A stretch of DNA of 64,000 nt, taken from Linepithema humile. Its lineage: Eukaryota > Arthropoda > Insecta > Hymenoptera > Formicidae. Below are positions 23,461 to 35,475 of this stretch, one piece after another. Where the stretch lies: contig NC_090131.1 in NCBI RefSeq assembly GCF_040581485.1, positions 22,208,532 to 22,272,531 of the forward strand, written 5' to 3'. Below the pieces are notes generated by a model. It was not told the origin of the DNA. It saw only the letters and a list, made by a program, of their open reading frames with translations, and ran no database searches. How positions within the stretch are numbered: the first letter of the stretch is position 1; each line of letters starts with the position of its first letter. Position numbers and translations under genes: made by a program.

Positions 23461-26400
23461 AATAAATTTTCTAAGGCATTTTATATTTTAATATTAAAGA
23501 AAATAAAAACAATTAAATTTTTTTTCATTCTTATTCGTTTTTAGTTGTAATTTATAATCGAGGAGAATCTCAAGTTTCTTTTCAATTAAAATATAAAAAC
23601 CTAAAGTTTTTTTATATTATTTAATGTAATTAACAAATTTAATCTTTTTTAGAGGTAAACTTCAACAAAACCACAACTTCGAGAAATGTTGTCAAAGCTA
23701 ATATAATGAATAATTCCATAAATGTGAGAAAACCTGTTTTAAAAGAGGTATTTTGTAAAATCATGCGTGAAAGCTATTTCGCAAAGAACATAACTTCTCG
23801 ATCACATAATCGAAACGAATTAGAACATATTTACTGTAGCAATTTAGCAGTATTTATAAAAAATATGCTATTATATTTAATTAACAATTTTTAATTTTTT
23901 TTTATTAGATTTATGATATTAGCAACATCTTGCAACGTGTAACATCTTTGATGCAAAAATATAACAACAATAAAAAACTGGCTCATCAAAATACAATTCA
24001 CAATGAAGATTTGCATCATTACATTGTTCCTCGAGGATATCAAAAGTTTATGGACTTTGATAAAAAAATTGATTATTTTGCATCTTCTCCAGGTTTTTCC
24101 AATGCCGAACTTACGTTTGAGAATGAGAGATTAAGTTTAGAAAACGAACTAAAGATTTTGATTGAATATGCCAAATCAATTCAAAATAGCTTATCGTGGT
24201 TAATTTGATTACTCGAGCTAAAATGGCAACAATTGCATAATGATTTTGATGATACTTCAAGATTGAAACTCTTACAGAAACAAGCAGGATTTCTTTTAGA
24301 AACTCTAATTGAAGATAATGGACGACAACGCAAAGAAGCGAAAAGCAAGAAATATCAATATTTTTCAAGAGATAAAAGTGAAAGTAATGTCTTAAACGTC
24401 GAAACGATCGAGCGTGAAAAACTAACAATATTGCGGAAAGGGAAAAATAGGAATAGAAAAAAGAATGCAAATGTAAAAAAGATGATTGACGATGGAGTTG
24501 CATTAACAACAGAATCATCGATTTTGGTTTATCCAACGTCTTCAAAAAATAGAAATAAAATATTAAACGTTGTAGAAATCAAGACTGAAGAAGCAACAAC
24601 ATTAAAGAATCTTTATAAAAATAAAACTGATGAGACCACATCAGTGGACAAAGAGATTAAAGATAGTTTTGAAGGAATTCGTAATAAAACTCTGAAAATA
24701 AACAAGAATAGAACTAATGATCAATTGGTATTCAAACCAGAGACGCGAATTTTAAGTTATCCCATATTATTAAAGAATATTACTAACAATTTAAAAAATA
24801 AAAATTTCACTGCTAATAAAATTAAGACAGCAGTTAAAGATAACTCTATTACGAATATATTTTTTTTCAAAATGAAAAATGTTGATCAGAAAACGTTTTC
24901 AAAATCGAAAGAATCCAAAAGAACTTCTCACGATAAGTCTATCAAAATCAAGTTTGAAAATCATAAAAATTTGTTCGGACAGCTGAAGAATAGTTCTACA
25001 ATTTTGTTAGGCACAAACATGACAAACACTTTAGAAGAGACTGGCAGACAGAATGAAGTTAAAATGGGAGTCTTATTGCATGAATCCTTGAAGGGAAGTA
25101 CGACCAACATGCCTGATACTGAGATTCTCATGCCTTCGAATGAAAGCAAAAATCAGCACGTGCCAAGAAAAAAAATTACGGATAATCATTATTATTCTTA
25201 TGCAAAGGTGGAAACAAACGTAGACAGAACGTCGGTAATAGATGAGCTTTTGAAAGCGGTGGACGAAGTTCTGCTGACGGAAAAATCTGTAGAAATATTG
25301 CCGAGGCGGTTAAAAATGATTTCCGGCATATCTTGATGGCAGGGAATTACCGAAAGGCCTTCAGTCTTACGAAACACGTTGACAACACATGATCAATTGT
25401 AATAATAACTGGCCATTAAATCTTAAGTCTCGCGTCAGGTATTTTGACCCACTTACTTAAATCTACAAATAATTTTTTTCCGTAAATTATAAGGATATAT
25501 AAGAATTTATACTTTCTAGTGCTTGAGAGTTAATTATGTGTGTGCGTGCGAGTGTGCATATGCGGAACGTGTTAGATATTGGACAATAATTCGAGATACA
25601 TGTCCGACACACATTTCTTTTTCCGTATGTATCTTAATTCTAAACATTTGTCTGAATGCAATAAATAAATTCTTATGATAAAACATTACAAAACGTTTTA
25701 ATAACTAGGTATCGCATCGTAAAATTCAAAAAGTATATTTATTTGGACAGTCGTTAGAAAGTTATGTATTTACTGTGTCGCTTCTTGTGGAACTGACAGC
25801 AATTTAACAGACTGACCACCAAAAATTGTGCATATTAAATACATAGTTTAAATGTTTAATTTTATTTATTGCGGTGTATGTAATAAAATTGCTAAAAATG
25901 TATATTATGATATATATTATTGTATGCCGAATCACGTCGACTAGCACGGCAAAATGCGAAAATTGAGCCGGGTCGCATAGTCGACACAGGCTGTACAAAA
26001 CCTGTGCACCGGTTCACATAGCCAACGCAGTAAGCGACGTGTTAAGCAATCGGTGAATGTTGTGGAAAAGTACGTAATGATAGTTTACAGGTCGTTTCTA
26101 TCAAGTCGAAGGATAAAGCAATTAAATTGGTGCAAAGGTGCGTTGTATACAAATGTATCGTATTTGTCAAATATAATTTTGACAAATTAAATCACAAATA
26201 CATTTTATGAACCAATCATCTTTGATGATTTCAATACGCTTTTTTAAATTTTAAATAGCATTTTTCCAGCGTTTTTTCTTGAAAAATGCAAATTAACAAG
26301 TTTATTTTAAACAGGATTCAATCATATTGAAAGACGATGAACTTTTTACTTTTTATTGTCTATTAAATAACAATTACTTACATGGAGCCTCTAGAAACTG

Positions 26401-29400
26401 TCATATTCAGGCCGTCAAACACCAGCTTGTCTGCTCCATAATACTTTACGGCATTCCTTACGACCACTGCCTCCTGCTGCACCATTTTGCGAAATGGTGA
26501 GGATTGTTCGTGCAACGACCGAACTGTAATACAATTTTTATTGAAGTTAATCTAATAGCGTCTTCGAACAATTAGTTATTGGAAATGTTACTGTAGAAAA
26601 TTAAAAATATATCTAGAAGACTTTGATATCTTTTTTCAGCAAAGATCAGTTTATCTTAAATTTTATTTTTGCAACTGTTATTTATTATTAACTATTAATT
26701 TAAATTATTATTTAAGATTATAAATTATTATTTAAGATTATGTAAATTATTTTACATATACGAATAACATCCAGCAAAAAATTATGACTTTTTTGCTGAC
26801 ATTGCTATTCTCATGACAAATAGTGCATGTAATACTATTTTTCTATTGCTGTAAATAATATAATATAATTTATGTTTTTACGCGTTGGAATGTTATTTTT
26901 CAATGGCATAATTGAATATATAAATATATATAAATACATAAATACAATATATAAATACATTATATTAATCTATATACCAATGTGCAGGCGTATCTATGTG
27001 TATCTATGTGTCTCTGAATGTGTTTATATGCGTAAGTTTTAATTGCTATTAATTAGATTTAAAAAAAAGAAAAGCAAGACGAGTGTTATAATAATCAAAA
27101 TTTTATTTCTTACAAATCCCGTAGTCAGTATCGTTGAACATTGAAAATTTTTAATATGATTTTTAGAAGTCTAGGTCTAATGGAGATTAGTTTAATGTAA
27201 ATTAAACCTGTATTTCTAAGATGTCTAATTACATCCAATTATATCGAATAAAAAAAAAAGGAGAACGTCATGGTTGATCGTAATTACATATTATTTTCTT
27301 TGCAAATGATTTTCGACTTGTATTTTGCAGTACATTTAAAGACACACAGAAACACATAACGCTATGTAAATTAGTATAATGTATCTCTTGAATTCAATCA
27401 TGTCATTAAAAGATACCATTCCAACTCGTAAAAGCATAAATTATAGTGTTTTTTCTGGAAAACTAACTATAATATTTAATGAAAAATTATTGCATTGTTG
27501 AGTATTATGCGTATGACGTCAAACTCTTAACTACGATTAGTTTTACATAAGACTGCTTTGCATTTTAATTTTTTATTGCAAAGTTTTAAATGTAGCACAG
27601 TCGCTGTAGTAATTCATCATTTAAAATAAGATTTACATTGTAATTGTACAAAATTTATTTGAAACCTATACATTTAATTAAATTATATTTGCATTTAATT
27701 ATTTTGCTCTGACACGTGCACCGTGTTTACCATTAGTTGTTTACCATTAGTTGTTTATCATTAGTTGTTTACCATTTTCTTCTAAAGAATTATGTTGGAT
27801 TCAAAGGTGCGTTATCGGAGTCTCTAAGAGACGGTTTTTTTATTATTCTCTTTTATTTTGTGAATAATCCTTCTATTTTCACATGCAACCGTGTTTTTTT
27901 TTGGCGATCTGCAAATTTATACTTTCACTGTCACCTCATGAAACTACAGCTGGATATGTGGCTCATGTTTTTAATGATGTGAGAGCGGTTAATGATTGGA
28001 TAGCAGAGAATGAAATGTTACTCAATAAAAAAGAAATCAGGATTCTGTACATTTACAGGAGCCGTACGTGCGGAAATGGAAATGGCATTTATTCTATCAT
28101 GCACGAGAGTGACGTCATAGCTTTTTTACCCTTCGCTAGGATTTTATAGGTGTTACTCCTCAAATCTCTTCTGGCATGTAAATGTATCGAAAAATGAACA
28201 AAATATTATAAAATATTAAACTTAAAAAATATTATTATATTTATTTTAATACAAAAATAGCTAATCTAAAGTTGTACTACTAATACATACAGCTGAACAC
28301 AAATTATAGTTAATTATAATTGAAGAACTTTAATTTTAAATCCTATAATTATAAACTTTTTTGTTTTAAAAACATATAAATCTATTATTATAAATCTATT
28401 ATTCATACTTCTTTTAATATTGTGCTATATGATATTGTTTGAATCAAAATCCTTGGTGTAATAGTATGAAAGAGCATGTGACAAATAAATTTGTTTAAAT
28501 TAATTTTTTTCTTGTTATGTAATAGCTTCATGGAGAAAGTACGTATATCTCGTTATAACCATCAAAGTTTAAGAGCAATCACCAGCAATATAATTAATTT
28601 TACCTAATTTACGAAGGCAATTACTATAATAATGTGTTCTTGTTTGACGAAAAACCATAGTGGTTACGACATTGCTTTAGCAAATAACAAATTTTTAGTA
28701 AAAAATTGTGTGTGTCTTTGGATCTAAAGTTCATGAAATGATATGTAGAGTTTATAAGGACCATGCTATGAGAAAAAGGATATTGTGATGTCCTCGTAAT
28801 GTTCATTCACAAATCGTCAAGTGCGAACTATAAATTTTGCTTTATTCAAAATACGGATATTGCATTAACTATTAGTTTAAAATCAAAATGGTAAATGCAG
28901 CTTAGAATTGGCATGAAACAAGTAATCTTATATTGGATATTTTATATTTATTGTGTTTTATATTTTTTGTAATATCTGTATTTTTTATTTTACACTTACT
29001 TAATTATGTGTATGTATTTCATATTTGTTTACTAATTAATATATACTGTTAATTGAACTTATAAATAAAATATTTTCTTCTTTTTCCTAAAAAAATTTAA
29101 TAACTGCAATTTGTGAAATTTCCTCTTTAATTAATTTTCTTCTATTAAAATATTTTCCCAATTTTTACTGATTCAATTACAAAAAGATAAGAGAAAGTTG
29201 CCGAATTTGGACTGACTTCTAGATTGGATCACTGTGAGAAATTTTGGTTCTACAGTGTTTGCAGAGTGTCTCTCAATTATCTCCTTACTGCTTTTGCTAA
29301 ACAAGAAGCAAAACCAAAATTTCTCATGGCGATTCAATCTAGAAGTCGGTCCAAATTAGGCAACTCTCCCCTATACAAAATAAAATAATATGTCACTTTG

Positions 29401-31405
29401 TGTCATTTACCTTACAAGTATCTTACGTTGTACTCAGATATTTTTTTAAAAATCACACAAAGCAAATATTTTATAATCACAATATATAACACATTTAAAT
29501 GTATAAACTATTGTATATTACAAATTTAATAAAAGATATTTATTATGCTATTATTACGAACTTTATATCACTGCATATCCTTAATTTGATTTTATCGTGA
29601 TTACTTCTAAGAGACACTTGTTCTCCAGAACACATCACACGATGACTGATGTCTCTACGCATGCACGTATTATGTTTGTATATAAATCCCCTCCTTTCTG
29701 TCTCTTTTTTACCCGCACTTGTTGATAATAACTTCCTCAAAGCTGTTTATTTTATTGCAATATATAATGTTTTTGCTTTAATTACCTTTAATAAACAAAT
29801 TATTCGAGTCTTATAAAATATTACGAAATGACGAAAATGAACATTATAAATTAATTATTGCTTATATTCGAATTATTTGAATTGTCTAAACTCAAAGTTT
29901 ATTTTTTATTTTGGAAAACGATAAAAAATACTCAAATAAAATATACTTATGCATCGAATATAAATACAATATATTCAAATGTTTTGTCTGAGTTCTTTTC
30001 TAATTTTGGATATTTGTTAAACTATGTAAATTTTGCTGGAAATGTAAAAATCATGATGAAAATTTGTAACATTTTTTTTAGTAATTTTAGAATTAAATAT
30101 AACATATATTTATGATATAAGAAATGATTTACACTATAAACTTTACGTTTAGAAAGAATTGAAATAAATATTGAGAGATAAGTATTTCAAAATATTCTTC
30201 AACCTAAAAACATGTTTTGTTTTGCTTTTAATCTTTTTCACCTAGAAATATCTGTATTTAGCAAAATAAAATAATTTTTTATTCTGAAAAAAATGTGTAA
30301 ACAACAGTAATGAATATTTTTAGTTTTATATATTTTGTTTCCTTTGGAAAAAGAGTAAGAAAAAATAAAAAATCGTAAATGTAAAATCGATTTTATTTGC
30401 AAAGATCTTCAATAGATGTCAAGAATGATTACAGAAAGATTGGAGAAAGAAGTCTATTCTAAGTGTGTTCTATAACTGAGAAACTGGCACGTGGATTATC
30501 TACCGTTAAGAGAATCGTTCTCTGGTCAGAACCAGCTGCATAGGCAGAATGTGCAGCGAGTGTATAGTGCAGTCTGGTAGAGTGAATGCTATCAAAAGTA
30601 TAACTCTAGGTCAATGTACTCTCTTTCGTAGCATTGCGCTCAAAGATCCGAATGATTCTGCAATATTTTACAGAATCCTTTTTTTTATAAATGTCATTTA
30701 AACAAAGTAAAATAAATTTTATGTATTTAATATTTAATAAAAACTTTATAAATTATACATAAATAAATTAGTAAATATATTTTTAAATAAGTATTTAATA
30801 TAAAATAATCAAATTTTATTTAACACAAATTGATTTTGTTTTAATTGATTAATAACAATTTTAATTTATTTTTAATTTTGCACAAAGATTTTTGTTACTA
30901 TAAAAAATTGTTCATTAAATATTATATTATATAGTAAATAAAATATTTATTAATTTAATATTAATTTAAAATGGATTATATACAAATTGTCAGACTATTC
31001 TATTTATAGTATTTTGTATAAAATTTACAGCGGTATAATTTTCTTTTGTCATGCAGTCAATCATGTTGAGGTAGCAAATATTTTACATGGTATTTGCTTT
31101 GTCATGTCTAATGAAATTCAGATATCTGTCGAATCGTGACTGCAGGAAAACAGAAACAACATGTTAGTAAAATTTACTAACTATTACTATTTAAGTAATA
31201 TTTAATATAATAACAAAATTCAAGATATGTAAATTTCAAAGACAAATATGTAAATTAAAAACAATGATTTTAATACCCTTCTTTCTTTTCTTTTGTTTAA
31301 CAATAAAGTAAAGTTTTTCCATCACTTACCTTTCGGATTTTTGCGCATTTTTCTGGACCACGATCTAATAGAGAAAATATGATTGTTTCGATCGCGCGGT
31401 GGCAT
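17178..31405 (-). CDS. ABCH-family ABC half-transporter, copy A (15 exons)
   Basis: Insect half-transporter, NBD then six membrane segments, acting as a dimer. Minus exons: 31405-31330, 26523-26382, 21798-21554, 21409-21232, 21153-21060, 20913-20701, 20593-20481, 20230-19999, 19902-19725, 19494-19379, 19293-19223, 19159-19071, 18992-18816, 18721-18635, 17392-17178. They join in phase to 741 residues. Walker [10 protein letters not shown] (about 78-86), Q126 in GYMPQE, signature MSGGQ (177-181), Walker B LLILDEP (197-203), H-loop TTHYIEEA (H235). The first membrane helix is about 355-376, then a large Cys-containing loop, then five helices to the end. Two introns use GC donors (after 21232 and 18635). 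Drosophila relatives include snu (CG9990), CG11147 and CG33970; such genes are often labelled 'ABCG20/23' in insects. Substrate unknown; lipid export to cuticle is an inference. Start chosen as the first in-frame ATG after a stop. Confidence 0.9.
20914..21059 (-). other. example short intron of ABCH copy A
   Basis: GTAAGT donor at 21059 and CAG acceptor ending at 20914. The local plus-strand reading frame across 20802-21047 is intron plus antisense sequence, not a gene. Confidence 0.7.
23122..25336 (+). CDS. nested gene for a secreted Lys/Asn-rich protein, with an in-frame TGA
   Basis: Unknown family, antisense inside an ABCH intron. The first exon 23122-23254 encodes a signal peptide ([19 protein letters not shown]). 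A 76-nt intron (GTAATT...TTCAG, 23255-23330) restores the frame. Exons 23331-23384, 23653-23747 and one starting at 23909 follow in phase. The last exon stays open to TAA/TGA at 25336 except for one TGA at 24206-24208; the frame on both sides is the same. Either the product stops there (about 190 residues), or the TGA is spliced out by a donor after 23938 (CGT|GTAACA, phase 0) and the acceptor CTTACAG ending at 24277, or it is read through, or it is a nonsense mutation. The C-terminal part (350+ residues) is Lys/Asn/Thr-rich with N-glycosylation sites and two related ILVYP/ILSYP segments. AATAAA occurs near 25660. Confidence 0.6.
23410..23457. repeat. TA microsatellite
   Basis: A run of about 24 TA units lies in an intron of the nested gene. 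Confidence 0.9.
27724..27776 (+). repeat. short tandem repeat, 14-bp unit, about 3.8 copies
   Basis: The unit TGTTTACCATTAGT is repeated with one C-to-T change in the third copy. It lies in intron 1 of ABCH copy A. Confidence 0.85.
29191..29368. mobile_element. short MITE-like element with TIRs of about 58 bp
   Basis: Sequence from 29191 (GAGAAAGTTGCCGAATTTGG) pairs with the reverse complement of the segment ending 29368. Both contain CTTCTAGATTG and GAGAAATTTTGGTT blocks. Match is about 85% with a spacer of about 60 bp. No coding capacity, so non-autonomous. Confidence 0.6.
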
Positions 31406-32574
31406 TGATGTTCCAGGCAAACTTCCAAATGCAAGATTAATCTGTCCACCAACAATTATTATTATTACGTCGCAGGTAAATGATAACAACTCACGACACT
31501 ATTACAAAAGGGATTTATGATGTAATGATAGAACACTCTCCAAAAATTAAAGCACTTTCACAATAGAAGATTATTCATTGACGTTTGTTGCTTTCAATTT
31601 AATAAGTAAGCGCAATGATTTTTATTTTCCTTTTGGCAACTTTCTCGCTATTCTTTTCTCCCGTTATTATTTATCTATGCAATGCGTTTCACTGTATAAC
31701 ACACGATATGTGTTTCATTGCTTTCTTATTTGATTTTCTTATATATAGCGTGACCATTACCGATTCATCTCATCTAAAATAGTGGTTTGTTAAAAAAAAA
31801 ATTAAATAAATTGGATGTTGTATTTATTTAAAAAGAAATTCGTCAATTCTGCACAAAGATTTGTTACTATTTAAATGCTACACATACATTAATTTGTAAA
31901 TCGTTGTGGTCTCTCTCTTAAATATAAGAAAATTTTCATTAATAATTAAATTTATTATTAAAGAATTGTATGAGATTTTTTTTTAAATAAGCAATAAGTA
32001 ATTTACGATTTTTTGTTTTAATGTATTGAATTAGATTAAAGTGCTATTTAAAGTTATTAAGCTTATTTAAAGTGTATTTACTTGATCCTGTTTCTACTAC
32101 TAAATATTTATGCTGTAAAGTCCAAAATATCGGATAATACCTGCTGAAAATTAATAATTAGTTTTCAAAAGTGATAATGATTCAAAATGTAAGTACTTTA
32201 TCGACCCAATTTTGATGACAGGGAAAGTTTTGTTAAGCGTAATTGAAATTTGGCGACTTAATTCAATAATTAATTTCAAATGCTTTTGCTCATAATTTTG
32301 CTTTTATGTAGAATGCAGAATGCAGAGACACAGAAAGCAATAAACTGTGTGACATCGAGACGACTTTCAATTGCAGACAATTGATATCTCGTATTCTTTT
32401 GTTTTTCAAAGGTCACTTCCTACGAAGCATGTAATTTTACTGTGACAACAGCAAAATTTTACAATTTCTCTAAATATGTAAGTAATAAGAATAGGGGATC
32501 TATGTTCAAATGACATTTTTTACTCAGAATGACTGTCCAAACAATCTGATAAAGTTTGTTACACTTGTTCTGAA

Positions 32575-32587
32575 TCACCCTGTATAT
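32575..32587. mobile_element. solo end of a CACCCTG-type element
   Basis: GAATCACCCTGTATATATA repeats the outer end of the foldback element at 3771 and likewise abuts a TA run. The sequence to its left is unrelated to the first element, so this is either a different family member or a remnant. Confidence 0.4.
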
Positions 32588-32861
32588 ATATATTTTATTT
32601 TATTTTGTGTATCCTATATTTTAATATCAAAGTTTTAATAAGATAAAGTTAATTTTTACTTTAAAAAATTATTTTAAAATTTAATCTTTCACATTTCTCA
32701 CATAATTTAAATATGACTCTCTCGAGCAACTTTGATAAATCACACAAGCAAAATGGTTTTTTCACAAATTTCACGGAAATATCCACAAATATTAACAATG
32801 TTGATGCATTTCAGAAAAAAAATATGTGAAAAACGATATAATACTGGGGGTGACTTTACTC

Positions 32862-32897
32862 GACGAACTTGACCGAGCGCTTTGCGTTCGTTATATA
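32862..32897 (-). promoter_or_regulatory. putative core promoter, minus strand (proximal)
   Basis: On the minus strand a TATATAA box (32891-32897) is followed by AAAGCGCTCGGTCAAGTTCG in an otherwise AT-rich setting. Lying 1.5 kb upstream of the first coding exon of ABCH copy A, it is a candidate start for a spliced 5' UTR. Confidence 0.35.
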
Positions 32898-33293
32898 GGC
32901 TCGACAAAGACTACGACTTCGTTTCAATACTGTGCTAGATTTACCCGGAATACTGGTTACAGTACAGTGGTTAAGGGTGGGGATTTATAGATCGGTGGTA
33001 GAGATCCCTTTCTACAGGTATATGTATATTAAACTATTAGACTTTTTCTTCTAATTTTCTTGTTCTCTTTTTAACTTCCTTCTTATCTTTTCTTTTTTCC
33101 ACTATTTTACATATGCCTGAACATGCAATGATACTGAAGGGAGAAAGCGAGTAACAAAACGGAAGATATTATGCAATAAATTTTTGTATTGATGGATAAC
33201 ATTAAATAAAAAAAATCATAACGTAATAACGATCAATATCATTGCATAGTGTGTCTGTAGGTTTGTGTTATCTATGTGTTATGCAGTAATCAC

Positions 33294-33371
33294 ACAATAT
33301 TCAGTAAACACATAGTAACAGTGATATAACATTGGCGTTATGTTACTGTTTGTGTTTACTGAGTATATTGT
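33294..33371. repeat. imperfect inverted repeat
   Basis: Arms of about 35 bp (AATATTCAGTAAACACATAG and its diverged complement) around a short spacer. Probably a small palindromic element. Confidence 0.45.
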
Positions 33372-34205
33372 ATTATTGAGAGAGTAAATGCAATATAATT
33401 ATAATATTTTAAATAGTTAAAATATTAAAAATAATTCACATTAAACACGGAACACTTAATATATTTTTTACAAGTTGGAGAGATAATATCTGCAAATTCA
33501 TTTTTAAGCAAATCAGAATCAATAGTAATTGCAAGTAATTTATTAATTGCGAATAATTTATTAATATAATAAATTTATTAATATAATAAATTTATTAATA
33601 TTAGTACATTAAATATTTTAGCAATTAGTATCATTTTTAAATTTGTATAGAAAAATAAACTTTTACCTATTATTTTAAACTAAAAAATCTTAAAAATAAA
33701 ATAATAAAAAATTAAAAATTAGTTGCTCCGCTATATCGATAATCTACATTCTGTTTTATTAAAGTGCGAGCATCTCTGCAAATTAAAAATATCTTTACCA
33801 TTTGAGTGTTACCTGGTTTTGAATGTATTTACCATGAGATACCAAAGCAACCAGATATACTTTCTTGTATGAAGTAAAGCAAAAATAAATGCAACAATTC
33901 GGTCGGTAAGTTTTGAATTTATTTAATCACTTTATTTGATAATTAAATAATTTTTCAATTAATATTTGTAATATATTATATTTATACGCAAAGTTTTCCA
34001 CAATTTTGTGTAATTTATCTGAATTTTTCAGGATAAGAAAATTTCTTGCCATTTGAAAACGACTGATGAAACTCGGAAAACTGGTTTGCGTCGTATCTTG
34101 TCGACCTTGTTTCTGTTTAAAAATATGTCAATGCCAGTTTGAGAAACATTTGCGATTCACTTTATAGCTAATTTTGCATACGTTTATCGTCTATGTAACT
34201 TTCTC

Positions 34206-34333
34206 AGACGACACGCATATCTTAAAGATACCTGAAAGACATCTAAAAAAACATCATTTTTTTTTGCTGACTTTTTTTTGCTGACATTTTTTTTTTAGAA
34301 GTTTTTTAGATGTTTTTAAGACATGTGCGTCTA
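34206..34333. repeat. imperfect inverted repeat with T-rich centre
   Basis: The outer AGACG-ACACGCATATCTTAAA segment pairs loosely with TTTTTAAGACATGTGCGTCT. The inner CATCTAAAAAAAC pairs with GTTTTTTAGATG. Resembles a decayed MITE. Confidence 0.4.
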
Positions 34334-35150
34334 GGTTTGATGTAATATTTCAAAAATAAAAAACCTCTCGTTGACTGAATAAGGAAGTATGATTCAAGAG
34401 TTATTACGTAACTAATCGAAGATATAATACAAATCTCGTAGTGTATGCGCCATCGAGAGAAAACGAAAGTGTAATCACTGTTTCAAGACGATTTCAGTCT
34501 GTCGAGCTCTTGATTTCAGTTCTCTTTATGTGTCATTTCCTCAATGTATATGAAAGTCATAACTATTGAGTTACACAATGATAGTGAATACATATGGATC
34601 ACATACAACAATTTTAACATTGAGCGATGTTTAAAGTTGTTTTACTTATGCGATCATATCTCTAAACCTCAGCGAATATTGAAAGATTCAGCTTAATAGA
34701 TAACTTTTATAATGTAAACATTTATTAAACAATTAAATATTTAAAATTATATTAACGTAATTATTTTAGACAAAGATAAATATTGATGAATTAGAACTAT
34801 TATTTATGATAATGTTGTCTATTATAAATGTTATTATAATATAAATTACATATTTCCAAAAATTTACACTTTTCTATAATGTAAAAAAAGATGTAAAAAG
34901 AATTAACTATTATTAGAATAGAAAAGAATTAACTATTATTATGTAAAATTTAACATTTAAGAATTTAACATTGGCCATAAAATGGGAATCTTATTGTTAT
35001 TTAGCAATAAATTTTATCTTTATTATAACCACATACAAAAATTTGCATTGTAAAGTTATACATAAAAAAATCTTTTTCGTATTTTTGATTAATAAATCTA
35101 TTTAAAATATTTCAAGGAAATTATAATTTTTGAACATTAATTGCATTTAT

Positions 35151-35475
35151 AAAATAAGTTTATTATCGAATTGTAACGGCGAAAAGTAAAAGATGATAAT
35201 ATTCTGATATTTTGTTGCGAATTTTGTAAGCCCATATCAAAATACATGTTAAAATTATGTATACAAGACTAAAAGAAAACTAATACATATTCACAGATAT
35301 GGAAATATAAATGGCAATATTTTATGTCAGAATTTTAAATACTAGTATTTTAAATAATAATAGTCATATAGCTACAGTGGGAACAAAAGCATTAAGATTA
35401 TCCGAATTGAATTTCGACATTTACAATGCGATAACTGTTTTTGTTGCAAAAAATCGCAAGACAAGTTCTCGAAAT
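35151..35475. repeat. left copy of a 325-bp direct repeat flanking a Penelope-like element
   Basis: Begins AAAATAAGTTTATTATCGAA and ends CAAGTTCTCGAAAT. The same sequence with a few percent differences recurs at 37191-37517 in the same orientation. Its inner edge coincides with the 3' end of the retroelement. Confidence 0.85.

Larger units (their letters stand above)
21799..26381 (-). other. intron 2 of ABCH copy A, hosting a nested gene
   Basis: A 4.6-kb intron between the exon ending at 26382 (phase 2) and the Walker A exon beginning at 21798. It contains a plus-strand gene at 23122-25336. A moderately GC-richer patch at about 25920-26060 has no assigned role. Confidence 0.75.
26524..31329 (-). 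other. intron 1 of ABCH copy A
   Basis: A 4.8-kb intron, phase 1, between the first coding exon (ending AAAG|GTAAGT on the minus strand) and the second. Apart from the inverted repeat at 29191-29368 and the 14-bp repeat I see nothing in it. A less AT-rich patch at about 30440-30655 could be an alternative first exon or promoter. Confidence 0.55.
31406..35150. other. intergenic/upstream region of ABCH copy A
   Basis: No coding exon seen. It holds a promoter-like site near 32862-32897, a solo CACCCTGTATA end near 32575-32587 matching the foldback-element end, and imperfect inverted repeats at 33294-33371 and 34206-34333. Confidence 0.45.
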
